A stretch of DNA of 64,000 bases from Parus major (taxonomy: Eukaryota; Chordata; Aves; Passeriformes; Paridae): positions 68,069,144 through 68,133,143 of the forward strand of contig NC_031769.1 of assembly GCF_001522545.3 (NCBI RefSeq). The letters run 5' to 3'. Below the pieces are notes generated by a model, which was not told the origin of the DNA, made no database searches, and saw only the letters and a program-made list of their open reading frames with translations. Within the stretch, counting starts at the first letter, position 1. The number at the start of each line of letters is the position of its first letter. Below, one piece after another: positions 1 to 12,289 of the stretch. A program made the translations under genes and the position numbers.

Positions 1-654
1 CATTTGTATGATTCACTATACTCACCTCATAACCTGCAATAACTAATCCCAGGAAGGTCAAGGATATTCTGTAAGGATAATGACTCAGTTCTGTGCACCA
101 TCTGCCCCTCTCCATCACATTGTTCTCCTCCATGGGAAGGTTGTGATTTCTTGATGAAACAAAGCTTTACCCAAGAGTACGCTGCTGCCATGAAAGTTAC
201 AATATCCCACTCCCCTAAATAATGTCAGCATGAGAGATAAGTAACTGTACAGCCTGTCAGATCAGCCCACTAATCTATCTGAAAACATGCACGTGTTTTC
301 AGCAGTGAGATTCATGGAGAGGAAGACTACAATATGTGTCTACATACCACTGGCTGTAATTTGAGGTAAGGTATTTCAGTGTCCTAGGAGCCCTGTCATA
401 AAGCCTAGGGGCATCTGGCTGGCCTAGAACAATGCCAAACACAGGCCAAGTCTGCTGGTGCCAAATAGTAAGCCAAAATCCGCTCACTTTGTAAAACCAG
501 CCTCCCCTTTTCATCCCATTATAAAGCACTTTAGGAGCTCTGACTTTCATGGCTTCGGCTCTAGTGGGGCACGTTGCCTCACATTCACCTCCCAGGGTGC
601 TTAACTGTAAATCCATGCCTTGTTTTCCAAGTTGATTTAGTTCACCTGACTTAC
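1..654 (-). other. MYLK4: MYLK4 intron downstream of the first kinase-domain exon (partial)
   Basis: This is intronic sequence after the exon ending at 655, reading on the minus strand. The donor is GTAAGT at 654-649. I looked for the next expected kinase exon, which should begin with the rest of the glycine-rich loop (G-R-F-G-Q-V) and continue into the ATP-binding lysine region. It is not here, so it must lie left of the window. No repeat or RNA gene was recognised. The open frame covering this stretch is a continuation of the exon in the wrong frame. Confidence 0.75.
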
Positions 655-760
655 CCTCCCAGAATTTCATCCTCATTGACATTGTAATAATTGCTGATCC
701 CCACCCTTTTGGCTGAGACAATCCGGTGATCAAATGGTGCTGGTGGAGTAGGAATATCAT
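655..760 (-). CDS. MYLK4: MYLK4 exon entering the kinase domain (start of glycine-rich loop)
   Basis: This is a 106-nt exon in the MYLK3/MYLK4 family of Ca2+/calmodulin-regulated muscle kinases, which phosphorylate myosin regulatory light chain. Read with a two-base lead-in, it gives DIPTPPAPFDHRIVSAK, then a short linker, then EDEILGG. Human MYLK4 has DIPAPPAPFDHRIVTAK followed by TEILGGGRFGQV in the same place, so the match is strong and collinear. The exon ends inside a glycine codon of the ATP-binding glycine-rich loop. Splice sites are clear: a pyrimidine-rich acceptor ending TTTTTAG just before 760, and a GGGAGG/GTAAGT donor at 655/654. The lead-in bases AT complete a Tyr codon begun by the upstream exon ending at 3378. 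The catalytic core itself is outside the window. The literal ATG at the 5' edge of the exon is in another frame and is not a start. Confidence 0.9.
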
Positions 761-3377
761 CTAAAAATGACAAAACAGACAGAGAACATATCAGTGGTCA
801 TATGCAGTGCTTGCCTATCCCATATTTTAGATCCTCTTTTCCCCACATAAGTTCATTTAAGAACTGAACACACTTACTATATACTTTATAGATATGAAAA
901 AGGGTTGTATTTCAGAAGCTCTGGCTCAGAAAAAGAGGTTGTTGCTGGGGACCTACGCTCTCAAGACAAGGACTCCTTTTTTAAGTTATCATCTTTCATA
1001 CAACAGCTGGGAGAGGCAAAGTGAAGATCACTAGACTATGCCAATGTAGCTTCATGCTCACAAGGAGCCTCTGCAATTCAATCTGATCTCTGATTTTTAA
1101 AAATATTTTTTCCTCCTCAGGGACTGTTAATAGGTGAGTATGTACTGTAACTCTCCAGTGGGGTAGGAAGAGAAACAACTCTCCTGCAGCTAAAAGAGGC
1201 TATTTCTCAGCTTTTGTTGTGGAGAGTGAAGAATCCCCTTCTCAACTGATTGACAAAATGTGTCCTTGTCCACAGTGTGGTCATCACCTTTAAAGATCAC
1301 ATTTAGAGCTTGTGCACATGAGGGAATTTCACCCTGGCAGACAGCACTTGGGGTTTCCAGCATGGCTCAGGACACATGGTAACTGTCATGTGCTGCTCTG
1401 AAGAATTTCTGTCCTTAAAAAAAGATGGCAGGTAAAAGGTAAAGAGGGGCACAGAGAAGGAATGGTTCCCAACATTGCACTACATTAGCTACGGAGTTTT
1501 GACAGGTCTTACTGGGTGTTACTTTCTGGATCTACACAGACTGGACCTTTCTGCCATCATGATGTCAAAATCCCTGCTGGAGACCAGCCCTCCATGCCTA
1601 ATTTGGAATTTTTGCAGGCTGTTGGGACTTCAATTTCATACCCACGTTGTTTTTCATTTGATTGATACTCCCAAGAGTGACCTTTGGCTGACCAAGGTGA
1701 CACATACTTCTTCAACCATTTGGGAGGGCTACAGCCCCAGTGTTTCAATATGAGCTTTCTGGTTTGGAATGCCAGCTCCTTTTTGTGTGAGGTTTGTTGA
1801 GCAATTTTAAAACCATTCATTACTTCAGTGAAAATGATCAAAAACACAAACAAGAAACCCCATGACAGCATGTAGCTGGCAGGAACACTTTGGTCATTAA
1901 TGTGGCAGTAGATTGTCCTTATTCACAGTCAATGTCCATTTTTCCAGGACACCAGCTGTGTACCTAGATTTTATTATTTTTTTTTTTGACAGTGCTAATA
2001 ACTTACATGGTCAGGAAGTTAGTTCATGGTCAAGGAATTGTGAAAAGCTGGGGCTTCTGGAAGTTTGCCACCTACTTGGGATTCAGCAGAGTTTGAATTA
2101 CATGACTGTAAGTATGGGTCTTTGCACGTTACTGAGACCCACAAAACACCAAGAAAACCTCTAACCTAAGGCAAAATTTGACTCTAACTACACAAACTCC
2201 ATCAGCACCAGCATGTAAGTAACAGAAGAAAAAGTCTTTCTGAAAGCTCAGCTGAAAACATTACCAAACTTTGTGTAAGGAAATATTCCTTTAAAAATGC
2301 CAGGATGCTTTTCAAAACTATGTTTAAGTTTTTGCCTTCAAGATGTTCCCCATGACAGACCCTCTATTCTTCTTTTCGTGTAAACCAGAGGGGATTTCTC
2401 CCTATTCAAGAACAATTTCCTATTACAGATCAAAGATGCTCCAACAGAGACACTATAACCTTAACATCATCCATAACAATCTCCCAGAGCTCACAACAGT
2501 TTATGGATTTTAAAGTTTTAGTGTGCTATCTCCTGTTTTCTGCTACAAAAAACCTAGCACAAACCTGTAAGAAATGTTTCCCTCCTACACTCTTCCCCCC
2601 ATTTCCCAAAGCAGATGAATTAATCTTGAGTCCTGTGTATGCACATGCACAAGCACATGGATAAACTTCCAAGGCTTTCAGGCCACCTCTTCACATGGCA
2701 TAATTTCATATACAGGAATAGGCACTGAAATTCTCAAGATGGAAGTCTAATATTAGAAATCTCTGCCTCACCATGGTGAGCACTGCTTCAGAGTTAGGTG
2801 CCTGAGCACCATTTATCTGACTGTTCAACAGCATCACTCAGGCTTCCACATAAAAGTCTGTATTTCTTTACTTTGTAGCCTCCAGTTGTTCTCACTTCAG
2901 ATAACGATGGTATGAATATCAGCAAGCTGGTTTTTCAGGCTATGTCCACACCATTGCAGATTCCCTGTTAACACACATTCTCAACACTTCCACAGGCTGA
3001 CCAACTTTACCATACCTGATATAATTTCTCCCTCCACTCTATACTTAGGGATTTTAGCTCTTTTGTGAAAAGAAGAGGGAGAGAGGATAGTGTTAGTGGA
3101 GTAGTTGTGGCAGAAGCAAATTAATTTTGAATTATTTCTGACAGAGAAGAAGCTTCTAATATGAAAGCAAGCAGAATCATCCTCATCAGCTTAAGATGCA
3201 GTCCATGAAAAAACTGTTTCACATCAGAGTTATCATGCACACTTTTTCCCCCTACTAATTAGAATAATGAAATCATTCTCTTCCACAGATCTCTGTCTCT
3301 GTTCATCACTGTAATACCAGGGGAATCAAATGCTTTGCCTTTGGGATACTTCCTTTAAGAACTTTTTATAGTTTTAC
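761..3377 (-). other. MYLK4: MYLK4 intron, 2.6 kb
   Basis: AT-rich intron between the CKSC exon and the first kinase exon. The donor is GTAAAA at 3377-3372 and the acceptor lies at 762-761. Short open frames on both strands, for example 1475-1753 plus and 1557-1871 minus, overlap each other and show no recognisable family, so I treat them as chance. A T10 run sits near 1978-1988. No transposon or RNA gene was recognised. Confidence 0.7.
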
Positions 3378-3541
3378 ATATGCCATCAGCGTTTTCTGCA
3401 ACTACTCTGCTCTTTTTGTTGTCGTCTTTGACTAGACCTTCATCATGCACTCGATGCTCACTGCTACCACTATGCTCAAACTGGCAGGTCTGCCCAGGGA
3501 TTGAACTAGAATTTCCTGTACCTTTTTCGCAGCTTTTACAC
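3378..3541 (-). CDS. MYLK4: MYLK4 exon upstream of the kinase domain (CKSC exon)
   Basis: A 164-nt exon reading CKSCEKGTGNSSSIPGQ at its start and NKKSRVVAENADGI at its end, 54 whole codons in all. The acceptor is a good TTTTGTCCTTGCAG next to 3541. The donor TAT/GTAAAA at 3378/3377 is weaker. The first base completes an Arg codon (AG+G) begun by the acidic exon. The last base plus the next exon's AT gives Tyr, so both junctions keep the frame. The position corresponds to the poorly conserved linker of human MYLK4 before DIPAPP. The composition is polar and low in hydrophobics, so it is probably a disordered linker. The CxxC plus a nearby Cys is noted, but there is no evidence of metal binding. 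Assignment rests on phase and position more than on residue conservation. Confidence 0.75.
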
Positions 3542-4359
3542 CTGCAAGGACAAAACATGGTATTAGTGCAGAGTACACTTAAAGCAGAGCAACCTTAGAA
3601 ACATAGGTGAAAAAATGCTTACACAGATATTGCATTAAAATAACAATAAGCTATTTTGTTTCATGGTGCAAAATTAACTGGTTTAATATTCACATTGAGG
3701 AATAAAAATGGCTTAAATTAATCATGACAGCAAAATGTTTCTCAGTTATTGAAAACCTCATCTCAGTTCTTCCAAACTTGACATTAGGCTATCAATCTTG
3801 CCTTTAAATCAAGGGAAGAACACTGGAATTCTCCTTTGTTGGTACAGGTTCCTGAGAACTTAAACCTGTTTATCCCTGAGAGGCAGTATATTAAATCCAA
3901 CAAATAAAGAATTGCAGTAAACAAATTTATTTGGTCAAGTGCCTGGGCAAATGTTCACATTTTTATGTTGTCCCTTAAGTTACTACATTTGCAGTAAGTT
4001 AATTACCAGTTGCCAGATGGCTTAATCTATTTTGCTGATGTTATGTGACATTTCAGTATATAAACATAACTATGGGAGAATTCTCCTCAGAGATAAAGAA
4101 TAGCATAACATAATTTCCATGTTCTTAACATATTTCCCAAGCAAACAACTAGCATGCTGCTAGTACCATGTGTGGCAGATTGTTTGCCTGTCTTATTTAA
4201 GAGTATAATTTCACTTAGATCAGAGACATAAACTTTTGTATTGAGCTAAATTTTCCCTAATACTTAGATTAATCAGCCACTTTGACTTGAAGCTCGAAGT
4301 ACACATTTTTCTGAAGCAAGGGTTTCTTCAGAATGTGTAGTTTGAGTCTCAGACCTTAC
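3542..4359 (-). other. MYLK4: MYLK4 intron, 0.8 kb
   Basis: Short AT-rich intron between the acidic exon (donor GTAAGG at 4359-4354) and the CKSC exon (acceptor CAG at 3544-3542). Nothing else was recognised in it. Confidence 0.75.
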
Positions 4360-4834
4360 CTTCCCTCTGGTACCTCTTCATCATCACTTTGTTCTGCCTC
4401 ATCTTCCTTTTGGGAAGGAGCTGGTGGTTCCTCAGCACCTTTTTCACTCTTATCAGCATTTTCTTCCCCTTCATTCTCTTTCTCCTCTTGTTGTTCCTCA
4501 AGTGCATCTTCAGGCACCTGATGTTCCTTCTTCTCCTCCTCATCTGCTGGGGACTCACTCTCTATCTCCTGCACAGTTAGTTTTTCACAAGCATCATCAA
4601 AAGCATCTTCTTCCTGCTGCTTTTGTGGAGTGAAGGATTCCTGAAAAGAGTTTCTCCTATATTCATAATGACTTTCTAAAGACAAACTTTCTTTTTTCTC
4701 CTCTGACTCTTCAGTATGAAATTTGGGAGGATCCACTTCAAGCAGAACAGAACTTTCCCTCTTGGCATTTTCCTTGTTGAGCTTATCAACTTCTTCTTCC
4801 TGAGAGCAGGACTGACCCTGCTGGATGTCCCCAT
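4360..4834 (-). CDS. MYLK4: MYLK4 glutamate-rich exon of the N-terminal extension
   Basis: A 475-nt exon with 157 whole codons. It opens with GDIQQGQSCSQEEEVDKLNK, continues through VDPPKFHTEESEEKKESL, and ends in a very acidic run (for example EEQQEEKENEGEENADKSEK) closing with DDEEVPEGR. The second half is dominated by Glu, with Asp, Lys and Gln. I infer an intrinsically disordered acidic linker, comparable in position to the long disordered region that separates the N-terminus from the kinase in MYLK3. The acceptor is CTAATCTCTTATAG at 4835 and the donor GGAAG/GTAAGG at 4360/4359. Phase is 2 nt in and 2 nt out, matching both neighbours (G+AT = Asp; AG+G = Arg). The region is absent from the short 388-residue human form as I know it, so it belongs to a longer isoform or is better preserved in this lineage. 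Confidence 0.8.
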
Positions 4835-5281
4835 CTATAAGAGATTAGAAAGTAATCTGTCAGTGGTTTTCTTGTAGTCAGTAACAGTTTTAAAGTGGGG
4901 CTGCACACTTAGTGTAACTTCTGTTGAATTTTCAACTAGGTATTTGCTTTCCTCTCCCACTTTCAAGGTCAGTACAAGTGTCTCCTAAGCAAGAGCAGAC
5001 TACTTGTTTCAAACTGTGATTTCATGGGTCTGATGTGCTTTCTTTAAGACACAGCATTAGAAAATGCTTTTCTTACTTGAAGTTATTGTCAGCCAAGTCA
5101 AGGTTAATAAACTCCTCATGCAAAACACCTTACTGAGCAGCTGGATACCTTGTGCTCACTAATGCTGATGAACACACATGTAGCCCAAACAACTTCACTG
5201 GAATTGCTCAGGAACTTCATGGCTATTTCTGTCTTATTTCTTAGGAACTAGAAGCTGATCAGAGAAAAAAAATAGACTAAC
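4835..5281 (-). other. MYLK4: MYLK4 intron, 0.45 kb
   Basis: Short intron with donor GTTAGT at 5281-5276 and the acceptor TATAG next to 4835. No other feature was seen. Confidence 0.75.
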
Positions 5282-5348
5282 CTGTCGAATCTGGTGGCTT
5301 CTTTTCTTTTGTTTCTGTTTCATTGAAATGTGACTTTTCTTTGATGAC
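5282..5348 (-). CDS. MYLK4: MYLK4 small exon (67 nt)
   Basis: A 67-nt exon with 22 whole codons, starting VIKEKSHFNETETKEKK and ending PPDST plus one base. The acceptor TTTCTTTCTGCACAG is strong and the donor ACAG/GTTAGT is acceptable. It starts in phase 0, which fits the AAG/GTGAGC end of the coiled-coil exon at 16613 and equally the phase-0 end of the 51.7-kb exon. Either upstream exon could therefore be joined to it. The final G joins AT of the next exon to make Asp. It is lysine- and glutamate-rich, like the neighbouring linker exons. It was too short to be found as an open frame and was located by searching for phase-compatible splice sites, so its support is splice signals plus frame rather than homology. 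Confidence 0.7.
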
Positions 5349-8300
5349 CTGTGCAGAAAGAAACTGACAGATTAGTCAATTTATAGAGTGTACATGTTGT
5401 GTTGGTCCTCATGGAATCGCAGCCTGATTTTTTTTTTTTTTAATATTTTTGTTTTGTTGTTTTTTTGTCAAATGCAAATACACTGTGTTCTAACTCACAC
5501 ATTTCCTATAAATAGTGGTCCTTATTTTAATCACTACAAGCCGATTGAATTGATACCAGTGCAAAGCAAGACAAATTATCTTGGTTGTAATCAGCATCAG
5601 TGTTGGCATAAAAACAACCTAGAAAAGATTAGGACTGAACCTCAGAGACTAAACCAGAGGCATCCAAGAATCAGCTGCTTCCCTGCCCTAGCTTTTGCTG
5701 TTAAAAACTAGGTTAAACCAAATCTCAGAATATTTAATATTCCAGTAAAATGTTCAGTAACAATCTTACTGATACTTACCAAAAAGTTCCTTGCTGTTTG
5801 ATCAACATTTGGTAATGACTTCTTTAATGATTCAATGATTTATTAAGGGCTGACTGAGACCAGGAATTGGAGCGTACAAGCCCTAACTTCAGCTTCATAC
5901 CCTTCTTTTACCTACATTTTACAATGTTGCAGTGACATCTAGAGGTGCATCATACCAATCCAGATCCTTATAAAACCTCTGTAATTACTGTTACCTTTAT
6001 GGATATTAACTGCTGTTTCTATGCTGTGCGCTGGGTGTGTTTTTTCCTGGCCACTCCTAGACTTGTCAGTAGGTGACCGCAGCACAACATGGTATCTGCT
6101 GTTGCTTGGTGCATCTTTTTTCATCTTCTTCTTCTCACGATGCTATGAAACTGACACTGTCATTACTATTATTAGATCCACATGGTGTGAAAAATGTAGG
6201 GCTACCAGCTAAAGCAGTATTGTACATATCCCAACAAAATATACAGGTTCAGGCACTTAATTCTGATCATCTTAACCATGTGATCAGTCCCACAACTCTG
6301 GGTACCAACCAGTCCTAATACTAAACATTTGTTCTGGTAAGCCCTCCACATTTTTTTATGCTTTATTTTTTTATTTTAATTTCATCAGGCTAAATAGAAA
6401 ATAGGCATTAAATCAAAGCAATGTGTATCCACTATAAACAGAGTTCAAGGGAAAGGAAATTCCATGAGAAGCCAAAAGAGTTGAAACAAACTGGATGTAA
6501 CTGCATAGAGGGATTTCAACAGGACTTGTTCAGAAAATCTTCATCCACAAGGGACAAGGAAACTGTAATATGAGCATAAGACCTGAGACTGACAATTAGT
6601 TTGGATGCAGTTTGTCCCAGGAAGTTGCAGGCCACAAAATTAAAAGGGTCACAAACCAACGAGGTAAATACCGTTGAAATATAAATCAGAGCCTTGTTCC
6701 CATAGAGCTTAAATATAATGTAATGTTGCCAGAGGGAACACAGGGAATCTACCAATGCTCCAAAAGGCAGTAAAAAAATTTTAAAAAAAATAAATAAAAT
6801 AAGGAAAAGCTGCAGACTTATTTATTCTGCACTGTGTTGGCAATTAGTAATGCACTCATGTTCCTGTAAGTATGTCAGCCTTTCTGTACCACTGAGGACA
6901 TCAGCTCTGATCAAACACAGTCAGCTGAGCAAATAATGAAAGAAATGGCCTCCAAGCTCTTTGATGCATGAGGCCAGATTTCACTTCTGCATTCAGAATT
7001 AATTGCAGACACATGGTACTTCCAACTAAATATTGCTGTAGTTTGCAGGTGTGAAATACAGAAGCCAGCTTTTGAAATCCGTCTAGTGGAAGGAACACTG
7101 GACAGTGCTGAATACCTGAGACTGCCAGGGTATTACATAAATTACTGCCATGTTTATTCAAGCACCATTTCTGATCGCTGACATTCCACCAGAAGATGGG
7201 GAGCTCATTCTAATTTAAATTAAAGAAAAAAATCATAAAAATGAAATATTTACTGATATTCTTCAGAATCAATTTGCAATAAATATAGGGGCAAGAGTGC
7301 ACTTGAGTAAGAAATACAAGTACAAGGACTAGATATTGAAATATTTGCAAACACGTGGGTAGTCTATGCATGAACAACCCAATATTCTCCATATTTTGCT
7401 GTTTGTATCAACGTGCGACTTCAACTTGTCAAACTTTGACTGGCAATAAAAACATGACCTTTTGCCCTTTATTTCTTCCCTCCAAAGGGTGGGGGCTTAC
7501 CAGGTTTTCTGGAGCTGACAGAAGTCAATGTATCCTCCCCATCCCAGCCACAGGCAGTACAAAGACCTCCTTGTAGTTTCTCAGGGACATGTGATGACGT
7601 CCAGCCCCAGGCAGCTGAGCAGCTGCTCCGAGAGCCCACAATTCCCAAAAACCATCACACTCTTTGAAAATCTCATCTGAAAGGTGTGGTGGTTTGTTAA
7701 AGACATCTATCCCACCTAATTACTCTTCTTATCACTACTCTTCCCTCAATCTGTTAGAGCTTTCTTAAGGGGCTTTTTAACTTAATCTTTAATAATATTT
7801 TATTTATTTATGTATTATTCTTCTCAAGATTAGGTAACATGACTTTTTCCAGTCTGTATTTTCTAAAATTAAAGTAATCAATATTTCTTAGGAGAAAACA
7901 TTTTTCCTCGTTCTTTAATGACTTGAATATGTAAAATTAGGTAAATGACACTAGAGTATTTTTCCTAGTTACACAAGCCAAAAGCTTCCAATGAATTTTA
8001 CATTTTCAATTCACAAAAGGTTAAATATCAAAATTTGTGTTGTGACCCTGTAAAGTATATCACAGCAAAAAGGTGCCTGTATCTACACAATTTTGTATTG
8101 TGAATGTATTCAAAAATACTTTTTCTAAACTTAAACATATTCTTTCATAGAGTATTGCCAGACCCTAAGTAAAAAGACAGAATAAATGCCCAGGTGATGA
8201 TAGAGAATAATGTGAGATAGTCCAGAGGCTGAAACTTCAGTACAGACCAAAAAAAAAGAAAAACATTTGGAAATTATTTACATTGACTTTAGAAACTTGC

Positions 8301-9147
8301 AGAAATCAAGCAAAAAGCAGTAATGTATATAAATATAATATAGTCTAATTGAAATTTCAAATGCAGCAAGAAATTAATGTCTTTTATAGACATCTGACTC
8401 CTTTTTAATGAGCTCTACATAGTTAAATTCCTTCTTTATACTGCAGCAGTCCTACCCTTGGAATGTTTTTTTTGCTAACTTTAAGGTTTTTTTATTCACC
8501 TAATAAAACTCTTTGATTCTTTTTTTCCTACTGCAAAAATTTTTGTAATGAGTGGCCTCATGAAGAAGCCCCAACCATTCAGTTAGAGGTCCTTTATCAC
8601 TACATTTCATTTGATACCAAGACATTATCCTCAGTTTCCATCTGCCAATACAGAGACATAAACCTTTACATGTGCCTAAACCACATTTTAACTCTGTGTA
8701 ACTTTCTCATATTCTTGATAGTTTGCAGAGCTGTATCATGGCAAGACAATCTGGTTTTGTGTAAGATCTGATCACCACTCATTTACCAAAATTAGTAAGT
8801 AATTTGAGATTTGCAATTAATGCATTTCCCTAACAGCCAGGACTCAGCCATGGTCTTTGCCACTAAGGGTGCTCCCAGTATCTCCTCACCAGTTCCCAGG
8901 AGAGTGCAGAACACAACACAGAGACCCTGGGATAATCACATGTGTGGTGATGTCTCCTGTGCCATCCATCAAAGCTGGAATCCATCCCTGTGAGCTGCCC
9001 CCCTCCCAGGGAGGCAAAGATTTAGTTTCAGGTAAGTGTTGTTCAAGTGAGAGGCACAGCTGTAAAGCCTGGGAAGAGTGGATTCCATCCTCTGCCTCAG
9101 GGGATGGGCCCTGTGAGCCCAGGAAGATTTGCCCCACCCTGGACCCT

Positions 9148-9385
9148 TGTGGGGTGGCAGCCCAGGGTGTTCTGATTCAGTTTGTGCCCCTGTGGTTTCT
9201 CCCTTGCTATGTTCCTATTAGACATAATTAACCTTAAACTCCACCCTGGTTCTGTCCCATGAAACCCAGCACCCTGCTTCCTTTGGGGGTCTCTGTCTCT
9301 GGATCTAAGATGGGCTTTTGTTCCTGTGTTGAATAAATGGTTTTCTGAGCAGAAGCCTGTCCCATTGAGCCCCAAGTCGGTCACA
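9148..9385 (+). mobile_element. Possible solo LTR of an endogenous retrovirus (partial, boundaries uncertain)
   Basis: This block is distinctly GC-richer than the surrounding intron. Its layout resembles an avian LTR: a TG-type start near 9148, a promoter-like stretch, an AATAAA polyadenylation signal at 9332-9337, and about 50 bases of a possible R/U5 region ending in CA at 9385. The GC-richer DNA extends left to about 8860 and may be residual internal sequence or part of the same element. I did not find convincing target-site duplications. No gag, pol or env coding sequence is visible nearby. Identification is from layout and composition only. Confidence 0.45.
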
Positions 9386-12263
9386 GGTAACTGTAGCCTC
9401 CCTGGACATGATCCTGCAGCCCCAGAACACTACACATCTCCACCTGCCCTTTCATGTTCCTCTTCAACACATACACCTTTCCCCACCCTAGCAATGCAAA
9501 ATATTCAGTGAGAGTATTTTTGATAGAAACTTATAAATGCTAAAAGACACACACATGGGTATTCTGCTTTTATTGGCAGATGGTGCATTTGCTTCCATGT
9601 CATTATTTTTTTTTGGTACACTATAACGGATGGCACCTTCAGGCAAAGATTTTGACTCTTGCAAGATTTTTATAGAGCTCCTTGAACTAGATAAAGAAAT
9701 CATTCTTCTGTAAAATCCAAGCTCAATCCACAAACATCTTCTAATCACACACAAAAAATAGCTCTGAACCATGAAAATCATGATCCCCCAGTACAAAATA
9801 CAAGAGAAGTTCAATGTGACCTGCTGCTTTGAAAATACACAGGTAATAAGGTAACAACTTCTGCATGAAAAAAATCCCTCAGAACAACATCATCCTAGGG
9901 CTGAAGTTGAAAATCAGTGATGACAAAGCATTGTCCATTCCCCGCTAGAGTTTGCTGACTTCCCAGCCACTGCACTGGAGAAGCTGTGGCTGTCCTGTTT
10001 CAAATGGATGCTTCCATCTGCCAGGCCATTCTTCTCAAAATAGGGAATCTTAAAGTGAAGAGTACAATAGGCTTTCATGCAACCAGGCTCCTGACAAAGC
10101 CCATGGCCACCATGAGGGTGCAACAGGTTGCACTAACAGTGACAGGTTGATTCTAAACATCTTTACTTTTGTCTTGAGGTCTAGTCACTGTCACATAACA
10201 CTCATTATCAGGCCTAAGAAGGGCTTTAGAGGTAGGCTTTTAACTCTAACTAACTAGTTTACTTTTAATATCTCTGGAATACATGGAGGCCTGTAGTAAT
10301 CACCAACAAATCTGTGTCTACCAAGACACTCTAGAACCAGAGCACTCAGCATTACCTGGCTTTGACACCTGTCCTTTCATTGCATCTGGGAAATCAAATC
10401 AACCAGACACTGTTGTTTTTGAGTTTTTCATCTGAACAAATCAAGGCAAGCAAAAGCACTAAAGAATTTGTCTGCTTTTCTTACCAACACATTGGAAAGC
10501 CTCACATCTCTCCCTTCTCTACACTGCCCAATGTACTTACATGTATGATAACTGACAGGGTGCACGTGTGCCTCATATGTACCTGTGCCATAACCCCAAA
10601 AGTTTTCCATGTGCTGCTTTTTACATTTTTACCATTACTATATTGTTAATATTAGTAGTATTAGTATTAGTATTGTATTTTACCATTTTTAAATGGAACA
10701 CCCTCCTAAATGGGTTCCACTATTGACACAGTGTGAGAAAGGAGAAAAAAAATCCATCTTGAAAGCCAAACCACTGGCAGATCTTTTTATCTGTGGGGAT
10801 AAACCACTCACTTCTCAAACTACTCAGGCAATTTTTTATTATTACAGTATCAGTTAAGTAGCCTCACTGTAAAGAAAATATTTCTCAGCTATCTCAGTTG
10901 AGCTAAGCAGGCAATGGTATGGGTGGCAAATATCTTCAGACTTCATGAACTGCCCTTCCTAAGCTTTTCACACTTGGGAGATTCCCATCCAAACGGTTAT
11001 AAACTTAAGAAATCATCTCCTACAGCTTTGATGACTCACTTTGAATTGGACTCAAGAAATGGAGGTTTCCTAAAAATTAATTTAACAAGAAGGGAGTTTG
11101 GGTTGAGGGGAAAGACCTCCTTGGGTGTTTTTTAATCTCCTCTTTATGGACAGACCATGGTTCTGTGGCACTTCACCATGCAGAGCCCAGCTATTGGAAT
11201 GTGGTGGGGTCATTCCAGGCTCTGTTGGGGCTGCTGCCCAGACACCCATCTCTGCTCCTCCTCACTGCTGAATGTGTATGCAAAACCCAGGGTGCTGCCA
11301 GGATGGCACCAAATTAGCTGTGTTTCAGAGTAGTCGTTAAAACTCCGTGTGGTGGAAACCCCACACTGAGTTGCAATGGCACCCTCCTAGCAGAGGAAAC
11401 AGGCAGGCATGGTACACCTGCACTTTCTGATAGGGACTGAGAGGGGTCATTACCAGAAAACTGCCTAAATGTCAGGATATCTGATGACAAAAGTTGAATT
11501 TCAGATGGCTGCAGCAAAGACTTCCCTAAGCAAATCCCTCCTACCGCTGTCTCACCTCTAAGGAATTTTCTGCTTTTCCAGGACTGCTCTCTGATGCTCT
11601 CTTGCTTTGCTTTCCTGCACTTATCAGTTATCACTTTATCTTCATCATGAGGTCTCCCTAGTTTTTGCAAAGGAATTGTAAGGTGTTCCTACAATGGTCA
11701 CTCTAACACAAACGCATTCAATGTCATGACCCAAAAGCCATCCAATGTAGTTATTTTGAAATTAGCTGTGTCTACTTTGACTTCACACATTTTCAGGGTT
11801 GTACAGACAGCAAAATCCCAAGTGTTCAGGAAGGGATCCTACAGAGGGAACGTTGTACTGCAGACAGCCAGTTCTGAGGGTGAATGGAAACAAGTTAAAC
11901 AGCATTATGAGTTGAAAAGGCATGAAACAGCTCCCATGGCCGTCAGTAAGGGAGAGAACAGGGCAAAACAAGATGAAAACGTTGTCCTAAGAAAACATAC
12001 CAGTTTTATAACTGGTAGACAGTCAAAGAGAGAATTTTAAATCTGATATACTACAGCTCACTCAAAAGCTGAAATTCTTCCACCAAGAACATATTTAAGT
12101 AAAGGTATCAGTCATGAGGGAAAGAGCATTCCCAGGTATAATGGCACCTCTGAGTGCTGACCATCTGTATTGCTCAAGCAAAAGACAACCCATCTGCTGA
12201 GATTCTGCTGAAATCTCTACCTTTGAAACCACCAAGCCCAGCAGAAACTCTCGCAAATAGGCG

Positions 12264-12289
12264 TTTTAAAAAAAAATTTTTTTTTAAAA
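12264..12289. repeat. 26-bp perfect A/T palindrome
   Basis: T4-A9-T9-A4 reads identically on both strands, and A continues to 12292. It is a simple-sequence palindrome within the MYLK4 intron, with no known function. Confidence 0.9.

Noticed and set aside
299..760. A 153-codon minus-strand frame starting at an ATG at 760.
   Set aside because: The ATG is the splice-acceptor edge of the MYLK4 exon read in the wrong frame. The correct frame gives DIPTPPAPFDHR, and the rest is intron.
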